Shown here: piece after piece, positions 21,065 to 29,548 of the stretch | Layout: every line of letters starts with the position of its first letter | Position numbering within the stretch: the first letter of the stretch is position 1 | From: Sneathiella sp. | Lineage (GTDB): Bacteria > Pseudomonadota > Alphaproteobacteria > Sneathiellales > Sneathiellaceae | Length of the DNA stretch: 41,873 nucleotides | Direction: 5' to 3' | NCBI GenBank assembly: GCA_021741195.1 | Contig: JAIOYL010000007.1 | Coordinates: 1-41,873, forward strand | Position numbers and translations under genes: made by a program | The notes under the pieces: model-generated | Databases searched by the model: none | The model's input: the letters and a program-made list of their open reading frames with translations, nothing else | What the model was told of the DNA's origin: nothing

Positions 21065-22555
21065 TTAGGTCGCGAAATAGGCAACCAAAAGAAAGATGCC
21101 GGCAGCAAGCAGGGCGGCGCAGGGCACCGTAATGATCCAGGCTGCGACGATCGTCATCAGCTGAGAACGGCGAACGAGCTTCTTCCGGCGGTTGTTGGAT
21201 ATCTCTTCTTCTGTCACGGGTAGATTGCTCTCGGGATGAATTTTTTCCGCCCGTAAGTTGGCGCGGAGCAGTCTTGCACGGCGTTCCGTATCCCATTCCC
21301 GAAAGAATCCGACGCCGAAAACGGCGCCAACGGCGATATGAGTTGAGCTGACGGGCAATCCAAATGCAGAAGCGATCAGCACGGTTATTCCAGCCGAGAG
21401 CGCCACACAATATGCGCGCATTGGGTTCATCTTCGTGATTTGCTCGCCGACCGCGCGGATCAGTTTCGGTCCGAACAGGAATAGGCCGGCACTCAAACCT
21501 GCGGCGCCGATCAGCATGACCCAAAGCGGGATGCCGACTTTGGCGCCGATCGCGCCGGTCGTGGACGTGCTGACGATTGCGGCGAGCGGGCCAACCGCGT
21601 TGGCGACGTCATTGGCGCCATGGGCGAAGGACAGAAGCGCCGCGGAACAGATAAGCGGGATCGTGAAGAGGGCGCGCACCGACTTGTTCCGGTTTTCCAT
21701 TCCTCGCGCTGCCCTATTGATCATCGGCCTCACCGCCGCGAAAGTCAGGGCGAAGAAGGCGACGGACAGAATAAACACGGTTATCGGGTCGGCCTTCCAG
21801 ATTTTCTTGAATCCCTTCGTAACGAGGTAGGCTGAGAAAACACCGGCCATTATAGCGACCAATAGGGGAACCCATCGCCGCGCTGCGGCGACCTTATCTT
21901 TCTTGTAAATAATGTTGTATTTGATGAAGGCGAGAAAAATTGCCGCAATACCGCCTCCCATAATGGGCGAAATAACCCAGCTTGCGGCGATGGCGCTCAT
22001 AGTATCCCAGTTGACGACGGCAAAGCCTTCCGCTGCGATCCCGGCGCCCATTACGCCGCCGACAACGGCATGAGTTGTCGAAACAGGCGCACCGACCCAG
22101 GTGGCGACATTAACCCAGAGTGCCGCAGCAAATAACGCGGACATCATGGCCCATATAAATATTTCACTACTCTGCATCAATGCTGGATTGATAATTCCTT
22201 TCTGGATGGTATTGACGACATCGCCGCCGGCAAGGATGGCACCTGCCGCCTCAAAAATGGCAGCGATAACAAGCGCGCCGAGCATTGTAAGCGCTCTCGA
22301 TCCAACCGCCGGACCGACATTGTTCGCCACGTCATTGGCCCCGATATTAAGAGCCATATATCCGCCGATAATAGCTGCAATGATGATCAGCGTAGAATGC
22401 TCGCCGGTCGTCGTCACGCTTGCAGAGAAGGCCCATACGATGAGCAAAAACAGGACTGCCAATGCCAGGGGTTTATAGCTTCCGCTCGACTGCGACGCCT
22501 GGAACCCGATTTTCTCGATGCGATCCAGATCCTTATCGAGAGTTTCCTTTACCAT
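21065..22555 (-). CDS. pit: PiT-family inorganic phosphate transporter
   Basis: Low-affinity, cation- or proton-coupled phosphate carrier of the inner membrane, 496 residues. The duplicated PiT signature is present: GANDVANNVGPAVGSRAL from residue 72 and HGANDVANAVGPLAAI in the second half. A further pair of PVSTTHAVVGGVMGAG and PVSSTHIAVGAVFGVG repeats follows each half. About ten or more hydrophobic segments surround a cytoplasmic loop (KDKVAAARRW ... ENRNKSVRA). The N-terminus MVKETLDKDLDRIEKIG is an extra hydrophilic leader. No pap/phoU-like gene precedes it, unlike the orfA-pit pair of rhizobia. A PHO box lies 38 bases upstream, so control by PhoB is likely. Confidence 0.95.
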   Translation of the reverse strand: MVKETLDKDLDRIEKIGFQASQSSGSYKPLALAVLFLLIVWAFSASVTTTGEHSTLIIIAAIIGGYMALNIGANDVANNVGPAVGSRALTMLGALVIAAIFEAAGAILAGGDVVNTIQKGIINPALMQSSEIFIWAMMSALFAAALWVNVATWVGAPVSTTHAVVGGVMGAGIAAEGFAVVNWDTMSAIAASWVISPIMGGGIAAIFLAFIKYNIIYKKDKVAAARRWVPLLVAIMAGVFSAYLVTKGFKKIWKADPITVFILSVAFFALTFAAVRPMINRAARGMENRNKSVRALFTIPLICSAALLSFAHGANDVANAVGPLAAIVSTSTTGAIGAKVGIPLWVMLIGAAGLSAGLFLFGPKLIRAVGEQITKMNPMRAYCVALSAGITVLIASAFGLPVSSTHIAVGAVFGVGFFREWDTERRARLLRANLRAEKIHPESNLPVTEEEISNNRRKKLVRRSQLMTIVAAWIITVPCAALLAAGIFLLVAYFAT

Positions 22556-22592
22556 GCCGTCACCATGCTCGCTTTTGATACCTGAAACAAAA

Positions 22593-22610
22593 CTGTCATA
22601 TAACTGTCAT
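22593..22610 (+). promoter_or_regulatory. PHO box (PhoB binding site)
   Basis: CTGTCATATAACTGTCAT has two exact CTGTCAT heptamers 11 bases apart, the classic PhoB half-sites, here with the spacer ATAA. It lies 38 bases before the pit start and about 150 bases before the amidohydrolase start. Its direction follows the plus strand, that is, opposite to pit. A -10-like TATCAA for pit (22575-22580, minus strand) sits 12 bases beyond the box, so bound PhoB could cover the promoter. Confidence 0.8.
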
Positions 22611-22757
22611 ACTTTCTAATCTACGCGGTGGTGGAAGAAAAGGACATTTCCGGGAGATCGCGAACGGAGAGGCCGTTTCCCTTCTTTTAATTTCCCGGCA
22701 GCTTGTGATAGGGTTTTGCCCAAGCGCGATCAAACTTCCTTCAGAAGGACAAGAAGA

Positions 22758-23933
22758 ATGAAAATACTCCCGGAGTTGAAAAGCCTGCATGCAGAAATGA
22801 CGGAATGGCGTCATCGTATCCACAAACATCCGGAAACGGCATTTGAAGAATATCAGACCTCCGATTTCGTTGCGGAAAAGCTCGAAAGCTTTGGCATTGA
22901 GGTTCACCGGGGTCTTGGCAAGACGGGCGTTGTCGGGACATTGACGCAAGGCAGTGGCAACCGGGCGATTGGTCTGCGGGCCGATATGGATGCGCTGGAC
23001 TTGCAGGAACTGAATGAGTTTGAGCATCGCTCCCAAGTGGATGGCAAAATGCATGGCTGTGGCCATGACGGCCATACGGTGATGCTGCTCGGTGCCGCAA
23101 AACATCTCGCGGCAACGAAAAATTTTGACGGAACCGTACGTTTTATCTTCCAGCCAGCCGAGGAAAATCTGGCTGGCGGACGGGTCATGATCAGTGATGG
23201 ATTGTTTGAAAAATTCCCCGTGGATAGTGTTTACGGAATGCATAATATGCCGGGCCATGAAGTCGGGACTTTCGCGGTACGCAAAGGGCCAATCATGGCG
23301 TCGGCAGACTTTTTTGAAGCGCGCATTATCGGTAACGGCGGTCATGGCGCGTTCCCGCATCAGACTACGGATCCGATTGTTATTTCAGCCGAGATCATTC
23401 AGGCTTGGCAGAATATTGTCAGCCGTAATGTCGATCCGCTGCAATCCGCCGTAGTGACGGTTGCGCAAATTCATGGTGGGCATACCGGAAATGTAATCCC
23501 CGAAGAGGTGGTGATGAGCGGTACCACACGGGCTTTTGATCCCAAAGTCCAGGACATGATCGAGCGCAGGATGCGGCAGATCGCCGTCGGCGTCGCCGAG
23601 GCTCATGGCGCAAAAGCCGAATTTACTTATGATCGCCGTTATGCGCCGACCATCAATACGGCCGATGAAACGGATGAAGCGATCGCGGCCGCTATCGACC
23701 TGGTAGGCGACGCGGGGATCGATACGGATGTTACGCCGGTGATGGGCGCCGAGGATTTTTCCTGGATGCTGAAAGAGCGCCCGGGCTGTTATATCATGAT
23801 AGCCAATGGAGCGGGCGAGGGGAGCTGCCATATCCATAACCCCAACTACGACTTCAACGATGAAATCCTCCCACTCGGAGCAAATTACTGGGTTCAACTG
23901 ACGGAAAGGATTCTGGCGCGGGAAGGCGCTTAA
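22758..23933 (+). CDS. M20-family amidohydrolase (hippurate hydrolase / N-acyl-amino-acid hydrolase type)
   Basis: Cytosolic binuclear-metal amidohydrolase of 391 residues. Metal-binding motifs are MHGCGHDGHTVMLLGAAKH (about 97-115), QPAEENLAGG (catalytic Glu-Glu), GMHNMPG, and MGAEDFSWML near the C-terminus, with the lid domain GNGGHGAFPHQTTDP between. Relatives cleave hippurate, N-acetyl-cysteine or N-acyl amino acids; the substrate is not readable here. I start at ATG 22758 because AAGGA stands 9 bases upstream and the family start MKILPELKSLHAEMTEWR begins there; 14 more codons upstream are open but unlike the family. A PHO box lies upstream, more likely serving pit. Confidence 0.93.
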   Translation: MKILPELKSLHAEMTEWRHRIHKHPETAFEEYQTSDFVAEKLESFGIEVHRGLGKTGVVGTLTQGSGNRAIGLRADMDALDLQELNEFEHRSQVDGKMHGCGHDGHTVMLLGAAKHLAATKNFDGTVRFIFQPAEENLAGGRVMISDGLFEKFPVDSVYGMHNMPGHEVGTFAVRKGPIMASADFFEARIIGNGGHGAFPHQTTDPIVISAEIIQAWQNIVSRNVDPLQSAVVTVAQIHGGHTGNVIPEEVVMSGTTRAFDPKVQDMIERRMRQIAVGVAEAHGAKAEFTYDRRYAPTINTADETDEAIAAAIDLVGDAGIDTDVTPVMGAEDFSWMLKERPGCYIMIANGAGEGSCHIHNPNYDFNDEILPLGANYWVQLTERILAREGA

Positions 23934-23962
23934 ACGGCAGTGACGGCAAATTTGGGACGATT

Positions 23963-23999
23963 CCGGCCATTTTTTCGTGATGCCGGTTACAAAATGGCG
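23963..23999. terminator. inverted repeat after the amidohydrolase gene
   Basis: GCCATTTT (23966-23973) and AAAATGGC (23991-23998) form an 8-bp stem around a 17-base loop; adding CCG/CGG with one bulged G makes it about 10 bp. It lies in the 149-base gap before the MBL gene. With no clean U-run, its role as a terminator is uncertain. Confidence 0.4.
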
Positions 24000-24082
24000 G
24001 AAAACATAGTGGTATTAATCGTTTCCGAGGATCACATTAGTTACGATATTCGTTCTCAACGTTGGGAGTGATGTGACCTTAA

Positions 24083-24943
24083 ATGAGTATGCGTGTGAAA
24101 TTTTGGGGGGTTCGTGGTTCGATAGCGACCCCTTCGGCTGATCATATGAAATACGGCGGGAATACTTCCTGCGTGGAAGTTGTCGTCAATGACCGCATCA
24201 TTATTCTGGATGCGGGAACGGGAGTGCGGTTGCTAGGCGAATGTCTGATGCGACGGAATATAAAGGATTACCTGTTCCTGCAATCCCACACCCACTGGGA
24301 TCATATCAACGGTTTCCCCTTCTTTAGCCCGATTTACCGGGACGACGTCAATATCAAGGTCATGGCGGGCCACTTAAGCGAAATTGGCGGCATCAAAAAG
24401 GTTCTGTCTTCGCAGATGTGCCAGCCGACATTCCCGGTCCCGTTTGGCGAACTTGCCGCCAGTTTGAGTTTTGTCGATTTCAAGGCTGGTTCCTCTTTTT
24501 CTCTCGGAGACGGAATTTTCGTGCGAACGGCGCCTATGAAGCATCCGGACGGCGGAACCGGCTACCGGATTGAGGTCGAGGGAAAATCCCTCTGCTATGT
24601 GACGGATACGGAGCATGTGATCGGACGTCCGGATCAGGATATTCTGAAACTTATCGAAGGGGCTGATCTGGTTATCTATGATTCAACCTACACCGATGAA
24701 GAATATCCGAAATTCAAAGGATGGGGGCATTCCACCTGGCAGGAAGGTATCCGGTTATGCACAGCCGCCGGGGTAGGACAGCTGGCAATTTTCCATCATG
24801 ATCCTTCCCATGATGACGCCTTCATGGATAAAGTGGAGAAAGAAGCGCGCAAGGTCTGGCCCAATGCCTTTGTTGCCCGAGAAGGCATGACCGTAGAAGT
24901 TGCAAAAGAAGAACGTCCCCATAAGGTTTCTCTCGCGTTGTAA
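24083..24943 (+). CDS. MBL-fold metallo-hydrolase
   Basis: Metallo-beta-lactamase-fold protein of 286 residues. The metal-binding motif HTHWDH is at residues 69-74, preceded by the family strand RIIILDAGTGVRLLG. Further ligands are probably the His of APMKHPDG (about 154), the Asp of YVTDTEH and the HH of IFHHDPSHDD. The N-terminus (VKFWGVRGSIATP ... MKYGGNTSCVEV) is the one seen in the PhnP/RNase Z-related branch of small bacterial phosphodiesterase-like hydrolases. The reaction cannot be told. Two ATGs (24083, 24089) are possible; GGGAG is far (14 bases) from the first. It converges on the second LysR gene with 11 bases between. Confidence 0.9.
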   Translation: MSMRVKFWGVRGSIATPSADHMKYGGNTSCVEVVVNDRIIILDAGTGVRLLGECLMRRNIKDYLFLQSHTHWDHINGFPFFSPIYRDDVNIKVMAGHLSEIGGIKKVLSSQMCQPTFPVPFGELAASLSFVDFKAGSSFSLGDGIFVRTAPMKHPDGGTGYRIEVEGKSLCYVTDTEHVIGRPDQDILKLIEGADLVIYDSTYTDEEYPKFKGWGHSTWQEGIRLCTAAGVGQLAIFHHDPSHDDAFMDKVEKEARKVWPNAFVAREGMTVEVAKEERPHKVSLAL

Positions 24944-24954
24944 TTATAGGAGCC

Positions 24955-25815
24955 TTAAAGGCTTGAAGTGACGTCAATAAAGGAAGTGATGAGGCGGGAA
25001 TGCCGCACTTCTGAATGACATATCAAATAGGTCGCTTCCTTCAGTTTTTTGTCCTCTATATCGACCCGGTGGATGCGCCTGTCCCAAAGGGTTTCCTGTT
25101 CGGTAAAATAGGAGACGCCGAGGTTGTTAGCGACAGCTTCCCGGCTGATTTCCCTGCTTTCGAACCTCAGGGCCTGATCTTCCTTATAGGGGATGTTATG
25201 TGACCAGTGACCTGGTTCCCCTCCCATTGTTTCCTTGTCAAAGGGAAAAATTATTGTGAGATCCCTAGTTTCCCGCAACGGGGCAGATTTCCGGGTTGAC
25301 CAAGGGTGCTTAGTGGAAACGGCAAGTTTTAAAGGGGCTTCATGTATTTTCAGGCTGAACAGATTTTTGTCCGTCGGGGGAGTTTGATGGATCGCTATAT
25401 CCGCCCGAAAATCAAGCATTTCCTCTTCAATTTTCTGTGGATTGATGGTCATAAAAGAAAGCCGGATCGCTGGATATTTTTCGTGAAACGCTGATACCAG
25501 GGGAAGGGAATGTAACGATGAGGTCGAGGCAATTTTTAACTGACCTACCTCCAGTGTATCAAGTGAAGAAAGAAGGGTATGAGCTTCTTCTTCAAGGCTG
25601 AATATTCTTTTTGACAAATTGAGGAGCATCATGCCTGAAGGCGTGATCTCTGTTTTGCGCCCCCGTCTTGTAAATAATTTGGTATTGTAGCTTTGTTCGA
25701 GTGCTTGAACCTGCAACGTTACAGCCGGCTGGGTGAGTCCCAGTTTTTTTGCTGCGGCTGAAAATCCGCCAGCTTTGGCAACAGCATGAAACGCTTTTAA
25801 TTGTGCATGGTTCAT
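24955..25815 (-). CDS. LysR-type transcriptional regulator
   Basis: A 286-residue LysR protein. Its winged helix is in the first 65 residues (AFHAVAKAGGFSAAAKKLGLT, then QPAVTLQVQALEQSYNTKLF), a form seen in CysB/NAC-like and phosphonate-linked regulators. The effector domain follows (LKIASTSSLHSLPLVSAFHEKYP ...). Codon use is richer in A/T than most neighbours. It is divergent from the histidine phosphatase gene across 280 AT-rich bases containing a long AT palindrome, but a regulatory link is only inferred. A tight hairpin AGCCT-TAA-AGGCT (24951-24963) straddles its stop codon, in the convergent gap. Confidence 0.92.
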   Translation of the reverse strand: MNHAQLKAFHAVAKAGGFSAAAKKLGLTQPAVTLQVQALEQSYNTKLFTRRGRKTEITPSGMMLLNLSKRIFSLEEEAHTLLSSLDTLEVGQLKIASTSSLHSLPLVSAFHEKYPAIRLSFMTINPQKIEEEMLDFRADIAIHQTPPTDKNLFSLKIHEAPLKLAVSTKHPWSTRKSAPLRETRDLTIIFPFDKETMGGEPGHWSHNIPYKEDQALRFESREISREAVANNLGVSYFTEQETLWDRRIHRVDIEDKKLKEATYLICHSEVRHSRLITSFIDVTSSL

Positions 25816-25874
25816 TTTCGCTTTGGTCCGGTCTAGGTCATGGTGCGATATTACGCATCTGGATCCCGTTATTG

Positions 25875-25900
25875 GCGTATTATATTAATATAATTAACGC
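25875..25900. promoter_or_regulatory. AT-rich palindrome flanked by GCGT/ACGC, candidate LysR operator
   Basis: ATTATATTAATATAAT (25879-25894) is a perfect 16-bp palindrome, and it is flanked by GCGT on the left and ACGC on the right (two bases off register). A related ATTACGCAT lies at 25850-25858. The whole lies 60-85 bases upstream of the LysR start, so it is a candidate site for that regulator; a role in DNA bending is equally possible. Confidence 0.4.
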
Positions 25901-26097
25901 ATAAGTTATGTTCAGGCGCCTGTCAATTGAAAATATTAAATTTAATACCCTAATAGGTCGTATTCAAACTGATTTTCTTGTTATTATTTTTAATCGGGCA
26001 GGGCTGGATTTCTCGTCTATGATGTGCGCTCATTTGATATATATTTATTCTAAGCAATATCGGCATCGATATTACAACAATAATAATAGGAATATTT

Positions 26098-26652
26098 GTG
26101 GATATAACACTTCATCTTGTGCGGCACGGAGAGGCAGCGGGTTCCTGGGACAGTTCTGTTGACCCCGGCTTGAGTGGCGTTGGTCGATTGCAAGCCCAGG
26201 AAATGGCTCGCCGTCTCAATCAGAAAGTCAAACCTGTTAATCTTTTTAGCAGTCCGCTTAACAGAACAAAGGAAACGGCACAGCCGCTTGCCGATATCTG
26301 GCAGCGTGAGATGGTGATCGCTCCGAATCTGATTGAGATACCCTCGGCAGGAGTTGATTTCGGGGATCGCCGTAAATGGCTCACAGAGGTTTTGCAGGGG
26401 ACATGGACAGGCCAGTCGGCCCACTTGCAGGGCTGGCGGTCAAATATTCTGGATTTTGTAAAAAAACAGGCGAGCGATGCTGTTTTCGTAACCCATTTTG
26501 TGGTCATCAATGCCATTGTTGGTGCAATTGAGGAAAGCGATAAAGTAGTTGTTTTTCATCCCGACAATTGTTCTGTAACGAAGATCCGGCTCTCTGAGGG
26601 ACGCATGAGTCTGATTGAAAAAGGAACGGAAGCTGTTACAGTTGTAAAGTAA
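26098..26652 (+). CDS. histidine phosphatase family protein (SixA/phosphoglycerate-mutase-like)
   Basis: Single-domain phosphatase of 184 residues. The RHGE motif with the phosphorylated histidine (His10) is at residues 9-12 and the second arginine lies in FSSPLNRTKETAQPL. The second histidine is in VFVTHFVVINA, as in SixA and broad-specificity phosphatases. No signal peptide, so it is cytosolic. The start codon is GTG at 26098, chosen because AGGAA stands 5 bases before it and the family begins here. It diverges from the LysR gene and precedes the MarR gene by about 50 bases on the same strand. The substrate is unknown. Confidence 0.87.
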   Translation: MDITLHLVRHGEAAGSWDSSVDPGLSGVGRLQAQEMARRLNQKVKPVNLFSSPLNRTKETAQPLADIWQREMVIAPNLIEIPSAGVDFGDRRKWLTEVLQGTWTGQSAHLQGWRSNILDFVKKQASDAVFVTHFVVINAIVGAIEESDKVVVFHPDNCSVTKIRLSEGRMSLIEKGTEAVTVVK

Positions 26653-26699
26653 CTGCTTTGGACGGTTGTCGTTTTTTAAATAATACTGCTTTGAATGAT

Positions 26700-27182
26700 A
26701 TGGAATTTGAGCCTGGTATGATTAACCCCAAGTCGCAGAAACCTGCAAAAGACGACAGCTATTCTGTTGACGACTATCAGGTTGAAGCGCAGATCGGCCA
26801 TTTGCTGCGCCGGGCGCATCAGCGGGCCAGCGCCATATTCCAATCCCATGTTGGTCATGCGCAGATTACTCCAACGCAACTTGCGGCTCTTGCCAAGCTG
26901 AAGGACGAAGGCGAACTATCGCAGAATCACCTTGGCCGCCTGACGGCAATGGATCCGGCGACTATCCAGGGCGTGACCCGGCGTCTGATCGACCGCGGGC
27001 TTGTTCAGGCACGGTCTGATCAGACGGATCGGCGGAGAATGCTTCTCAGTCTGACCGGCGCGGGAAGAGCGCTTATCGACAGACTTATTCCTCATGCTTT
27101 CGACGTTTCCTCGGATACGCTCGATCCCTTGACTCCAGAAGAGCAGGAACTGATTGTCAAATTACTGCAAAAGCTCAGCTAA
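26700..27182 (+). CDS. MarR-family transcriptional regulator
   Basis: Winged-helix repressor of about 160 residues. The DNA-binding part reads ITPTQLAALAKLKDEGELSQNHL ... MDPATIQGVTRRLIDRGLVQARS, then the wing DQTDRRRMLLSLTGAG, the standard MarR layout; dimer helices lie on both sides. The start is uncertain: ATG 26700 is used, but TTG 26658 upstream and ATG 26718 downstream are open in frame, and none has a clear Shine-Dalgarno sequence. It is in line with the histidine phosphatase gene and stands upstream of the SOS cassette, though the SOS box separates it from imuA. An inverted repeat GACAAT-N8-ATTGTC follows its stop (27186-27205). The ligand is unknown. Confidence 0.88.
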   Translation: MEFEPGMINPKSQKPAKDDSYSVDDYQVEAQIGHLLRRAHQRASAIFQSHVGHAQITPTQLAALAKLKDEGELSQNHLGRLTAMDPATIQGVTRRLIDRGLVQARSDQTDRRRMLLSLTGAGRALIDRLIPHAFDVSSDTLDPLTPEEQELIVKLLQKLS

Positions 27183-27234
27183 TTTGACAATAGGAATCAA
27201 TTGTCGGGCTTGACTCCTGAAGTCGAAAAAAATA

Positions 27235-27249
27235 GAACAAAACATGAAC
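27235..27249 (+). promoter_or_regulatory. alphaproteobacterial LexA (SOS) box in front of imuA
   Basis: GAAC-AAAACAT-GAAC matches the GAAC-N7-GAAC (GTTC-N7-GTTC) operator of alphaproteobacterial LexA exactly. TATAAC at 27268-27273 could be the -10 box, and the LexA site would then cover the -35 position. Placed 70 bases before imuA, it is in the standard position for repression of the imuA-imuB-dnaE2 cassette. Confidence 0.85.
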
Positions 27250-27318
27250 TAATAGCTCTTCTCGTGCTATAACTAATTTGTTGTGCAACCAGTTCTTTAA
27301 ACACGGCCGGGGTCTGTC

Positions 27319-28062
27319 ATGAATTCATATACGGCAAAAGCGGCATTCCAGAAGTTGCGGGAGGATGTTCGAAAGCTCGAGCGGCAACCGAGCGGGTCAG
27401 GTGCCGGGGACATGATGGCTTTCGACTGTCCTGAAATAGACGTGGCGCTGCCATGGGGCGCCTTGCCAAGGGGGGGGCTGCACGAGGTGGCGGTGCCACC
27501 CGAATCGCCGAGCTCCATGTTTGCCTCCGCAGCGGGTTTTGCCGCGGCCCTTTTGGGGCGGGCGAGTGCGCCTTTCGGAATGTCGGTCTGGTGCCAGAAC
27601 AGGCGCCGGGCCCAGAAATATGGCCAGATTTACGGTCCCGGACTGGCAGCTTACGGCCTTGATCCGAACCGCTTGCTGATTGTGAATGCAGAAAGCGATG
27701 CCGAAACCTTCTGGGTGATGGAGGAATGTTTGAAGTCGGCCGCCATCCGGGCGGTACTGGGAGAAGTGGGAGAGCTTGATCTGACTTCCAGCCGGCGGTT
27801 GCAGTTGGCGGCAGAAAAATTCGGCTGTCCGGCGCTGCTATTGCGCCCGCAGGAAAAAGCGCCCGGCAATAATGCGGCGCTGACCCGCTGGCATATCCGG
27901 CCGGGCGTCACGGCTCCAGGTTCGGAAAAAGATGACAGCGGACAGACAGTCGGATGGCGTGCGACGCTGTGGCGGTGCCGGGGCGGCGCGTCTGGAGAAT
28001 GGGAGATTTTATGGAAGAATGAAGCGTTTTGTTGCCATATGGCTGGTGCGATGGCCGATTGA
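27319..28062 (+). CDS. imuA: mutagenesis protein ImuA (RecA/SulA-like)
   Basis: First gene of the SOS mutasome; 247 residues, with a RecA-like fold. It interacts with RecA and the ImuB-DnaE2 polymerase pair to bypass DNA lesions. Visible features are the opening MNSYTAKAAFQKLREDVRKLE, the GLHEVAVPPESPSS segment where RecA has its Walker A loop (no GxxxxGKT there), and QNRRRAQKYGQIYGPGLAAYGLDPNRLL. The C-terminal half (AALTRWHIRPG) also matches ImuA. The ATG lies downstream of an SOS box. It overlaps the start of imuB by 44 bases, in another frame, which implies tight coupling. Confidence 0.92.
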   Translation: MNSYTAKAAFQKLREDVRKLERQPSGSGAGDMMAFDCPEIDVALPWGALPRGGLHEVAVPPESPSSMFASAAGFAAALLGRASAPFGMSVWCQNRRRAQKYGQIYGPGLAAYGLDPNRLLIVNAESDAETFWVMEECLKSAAIRAVLGEVGELDLTSSRRLQLAAEKFGCPALLLRPQEKAPGNNAALTRWHIRPGVTAPGSEKDDSGQTVGWRATLWRCRGGASGEWEILWKNEAFCCHMAGAMAD

Positions 28063-29548
28063 TTGTCGGCGGCAGCAGACCCCCGGCAGGGAGGCTCCCT
28101 TCGCCCTTACCTCTGAGATGAGTGGCGGGGTGCGGCTTTATGCCGTGAATGATGTTGCAGCGGCGCTCGGGCTTGGATATGGCATGACCCTTGCCAACGC
28201 GCGGGCAATGGTTCCGGAGCTTGTCGTAACCCAGGGCACACCAGAAAAGGATGCCGAAAGATTGCTTGCGCTTGCCGACTGGTGCGGCCGCTTCAGCCCT
28301 TGGTGCGCGCTCGATGGGGGAGACGGTATCCGGCTCGAGAGTACCGGCGTTGCCCATCTTTTCGGCGGGGAGGAAAGAATGCTGGCCCTGATGGCGGGAG
28401 AGTTCAAAAAAATGCGGATAACTGCCCGGTTTGGTCTCGCCGACACGCCCGCCGTTGCTTGGGCAGCCGCCAGATTTTCCGGGCAGGCAGTCACCCTTGT
28501 TGCGCCGGGAGAAGGACCGGCGTTTATGGAGGCCTTTCCAGTCAGCGCCTTGCGATTGGAGGGGAAGGTTGTTACTGGGCTCGAAAAAATCGGTCTTCGC
28601 AAGATATCCGATTTATACGCAGTGCCGCGCGCGCCCCTGGAACTGCGTTTTGGGCGACAGGTCATAACACGGCTTGATCAGGTGACCGGCCGGGGGGCGG
28701 AGCCGATTTCGCCCTTGCGGCCCGCCGCCCTTTTCCGAACAAGGCTTTCCTGGCCTGATCCCATTGGATTGATGAGCGATATAGAGATCGCTGCAGACCG
28801 GCTGGCGACAGAATTATGCCGTCAGCTTGAAAAGCACTCAAAGGGGGCGCGTAAATTGGAGTTGGCGCTCTACCGTGCAGATGGGGAGGTGGAGCGGATC
28901 ACCTTTGGCACCAGCGTGCCGAGCCAGGATCCGAAACATATGATCCGGCTGATGGCCGAGAGGCTGCCCGATCTTGATATCGGCTTTGGGGTTGATGTGA
29001 TGATTTTCTCCGCCCTTGAGACAGCGCCCTATCGCGGGCAACAAACCGGGTTCGCGACAATGCAGGCCACGCCCGGACCGGCATCCGGAGCGGGAGAAGA
29101 AAAAAAACAGTCACTTTCGCAATTGGTCGATCGTCTGGAAAGCCGGATTGGCGCGCCGCATGTTCTGCGCCTGATCCCGTTTGAGAGCCATGATCCGGCC
29201 CGCGCCTTTACGGTGGTTCCCGCCATGGCGCCGCCCTCCACTATCTCCTGGCCCGCCCGGCAGCCGCGCCCCATCCGCTTGTTACCAGTGCCCGAGCGCA
29301 TGAAAATGATTTTCGATGGATCTCGGGCGACGAATTATGCCTGGCGGCAGGAGACGGGAGCTGTCGCCGCCCTCGATGGGCCGGAGCGGTTGTCGCCCGA
29401 GTGGTGGCGGCTGGCGCTCGAGACCCGCGATTATTTCCGCCTGCAGGCAGCGACAGGCCAGCGCTTCTGGGTCTTTACCTCCGCACCGGTCAGGGAAAAG
29501 ACACCGGCGCAGGATCAGGAATGGTATATGCATGGCTTCTTCGCGTAA
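28019..29548 (+). CDS. imuB: ImuB, catalytically inactive Y-family polymerase homologue
   Basis: Second gene of the mutasome, 509 residues: the Y-family polymerase scaffold that, in Mycobacterium and Caulobacter, links ImuA and DnaE2 to the sliding clamp. The N-terminal palm begins MKRFVAIWLVRWPID where the catalytic acidic residues of DinB would be, and these are absent, as in the family; fingers, little-finger-like and C-terminal ImuB domains follow to RQPRPIRLLPVPERM. I start it at 28019 rather than 29 codons upstream because the family start begins there and GGAAG precedes it; it then overlaps imuA by 44 bases. Its end overlaps dnaE2 by 17 bases. Confidence 0.92.
   Translation: MKRFVAIWLVRWPIDCRRQQTPGREAPFALTSEMSGGVRLYAVNDVAAALGLGYGMTLANARAMVPELVVTQGTPEKDAERLLALADWCGRFSPWCALDGGDGIRLESTGVAHLFGGEERMLALMAGEFKKMRITARFGLADTPAVAWAAARFSGQAVTLVAPGEGPAFMEAFPVSALRLEGKVVTGLEKIGLRKISDLYAVPRAPLELRFGRQVITRLDQVTGRGAEPISPLRPAALFRTRLSWPDPIGLMSDIEIAADRLATELCRQLEKHSKGARKLELALYRADGEVERITFGTSVPSQDPKHMIRLMAERLPDLDIGFGVDVMIFSALETAPYRGQQTGFATMQATPGPASGAGEEKKQSLSQLVDRLESRIGAPHVLRLIPFESHDPARAFTVVPAMAPPSTISWPARQPRPIRLLPVPERMKMIFDGSRATNYAWRQETGAVAALDGPERLSPEWWRLALETRDYFRLQAATGQRFWVFTSAPVREKTPAQDQEWYMHGFFA

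Noticed and set aside
27186-27205. GACAAT-N8-ATTGTC after the MarR gene, a possible MarR operator
   Set aside because: It lies after the gene and not at its promoter; no other link to the regulator was found.
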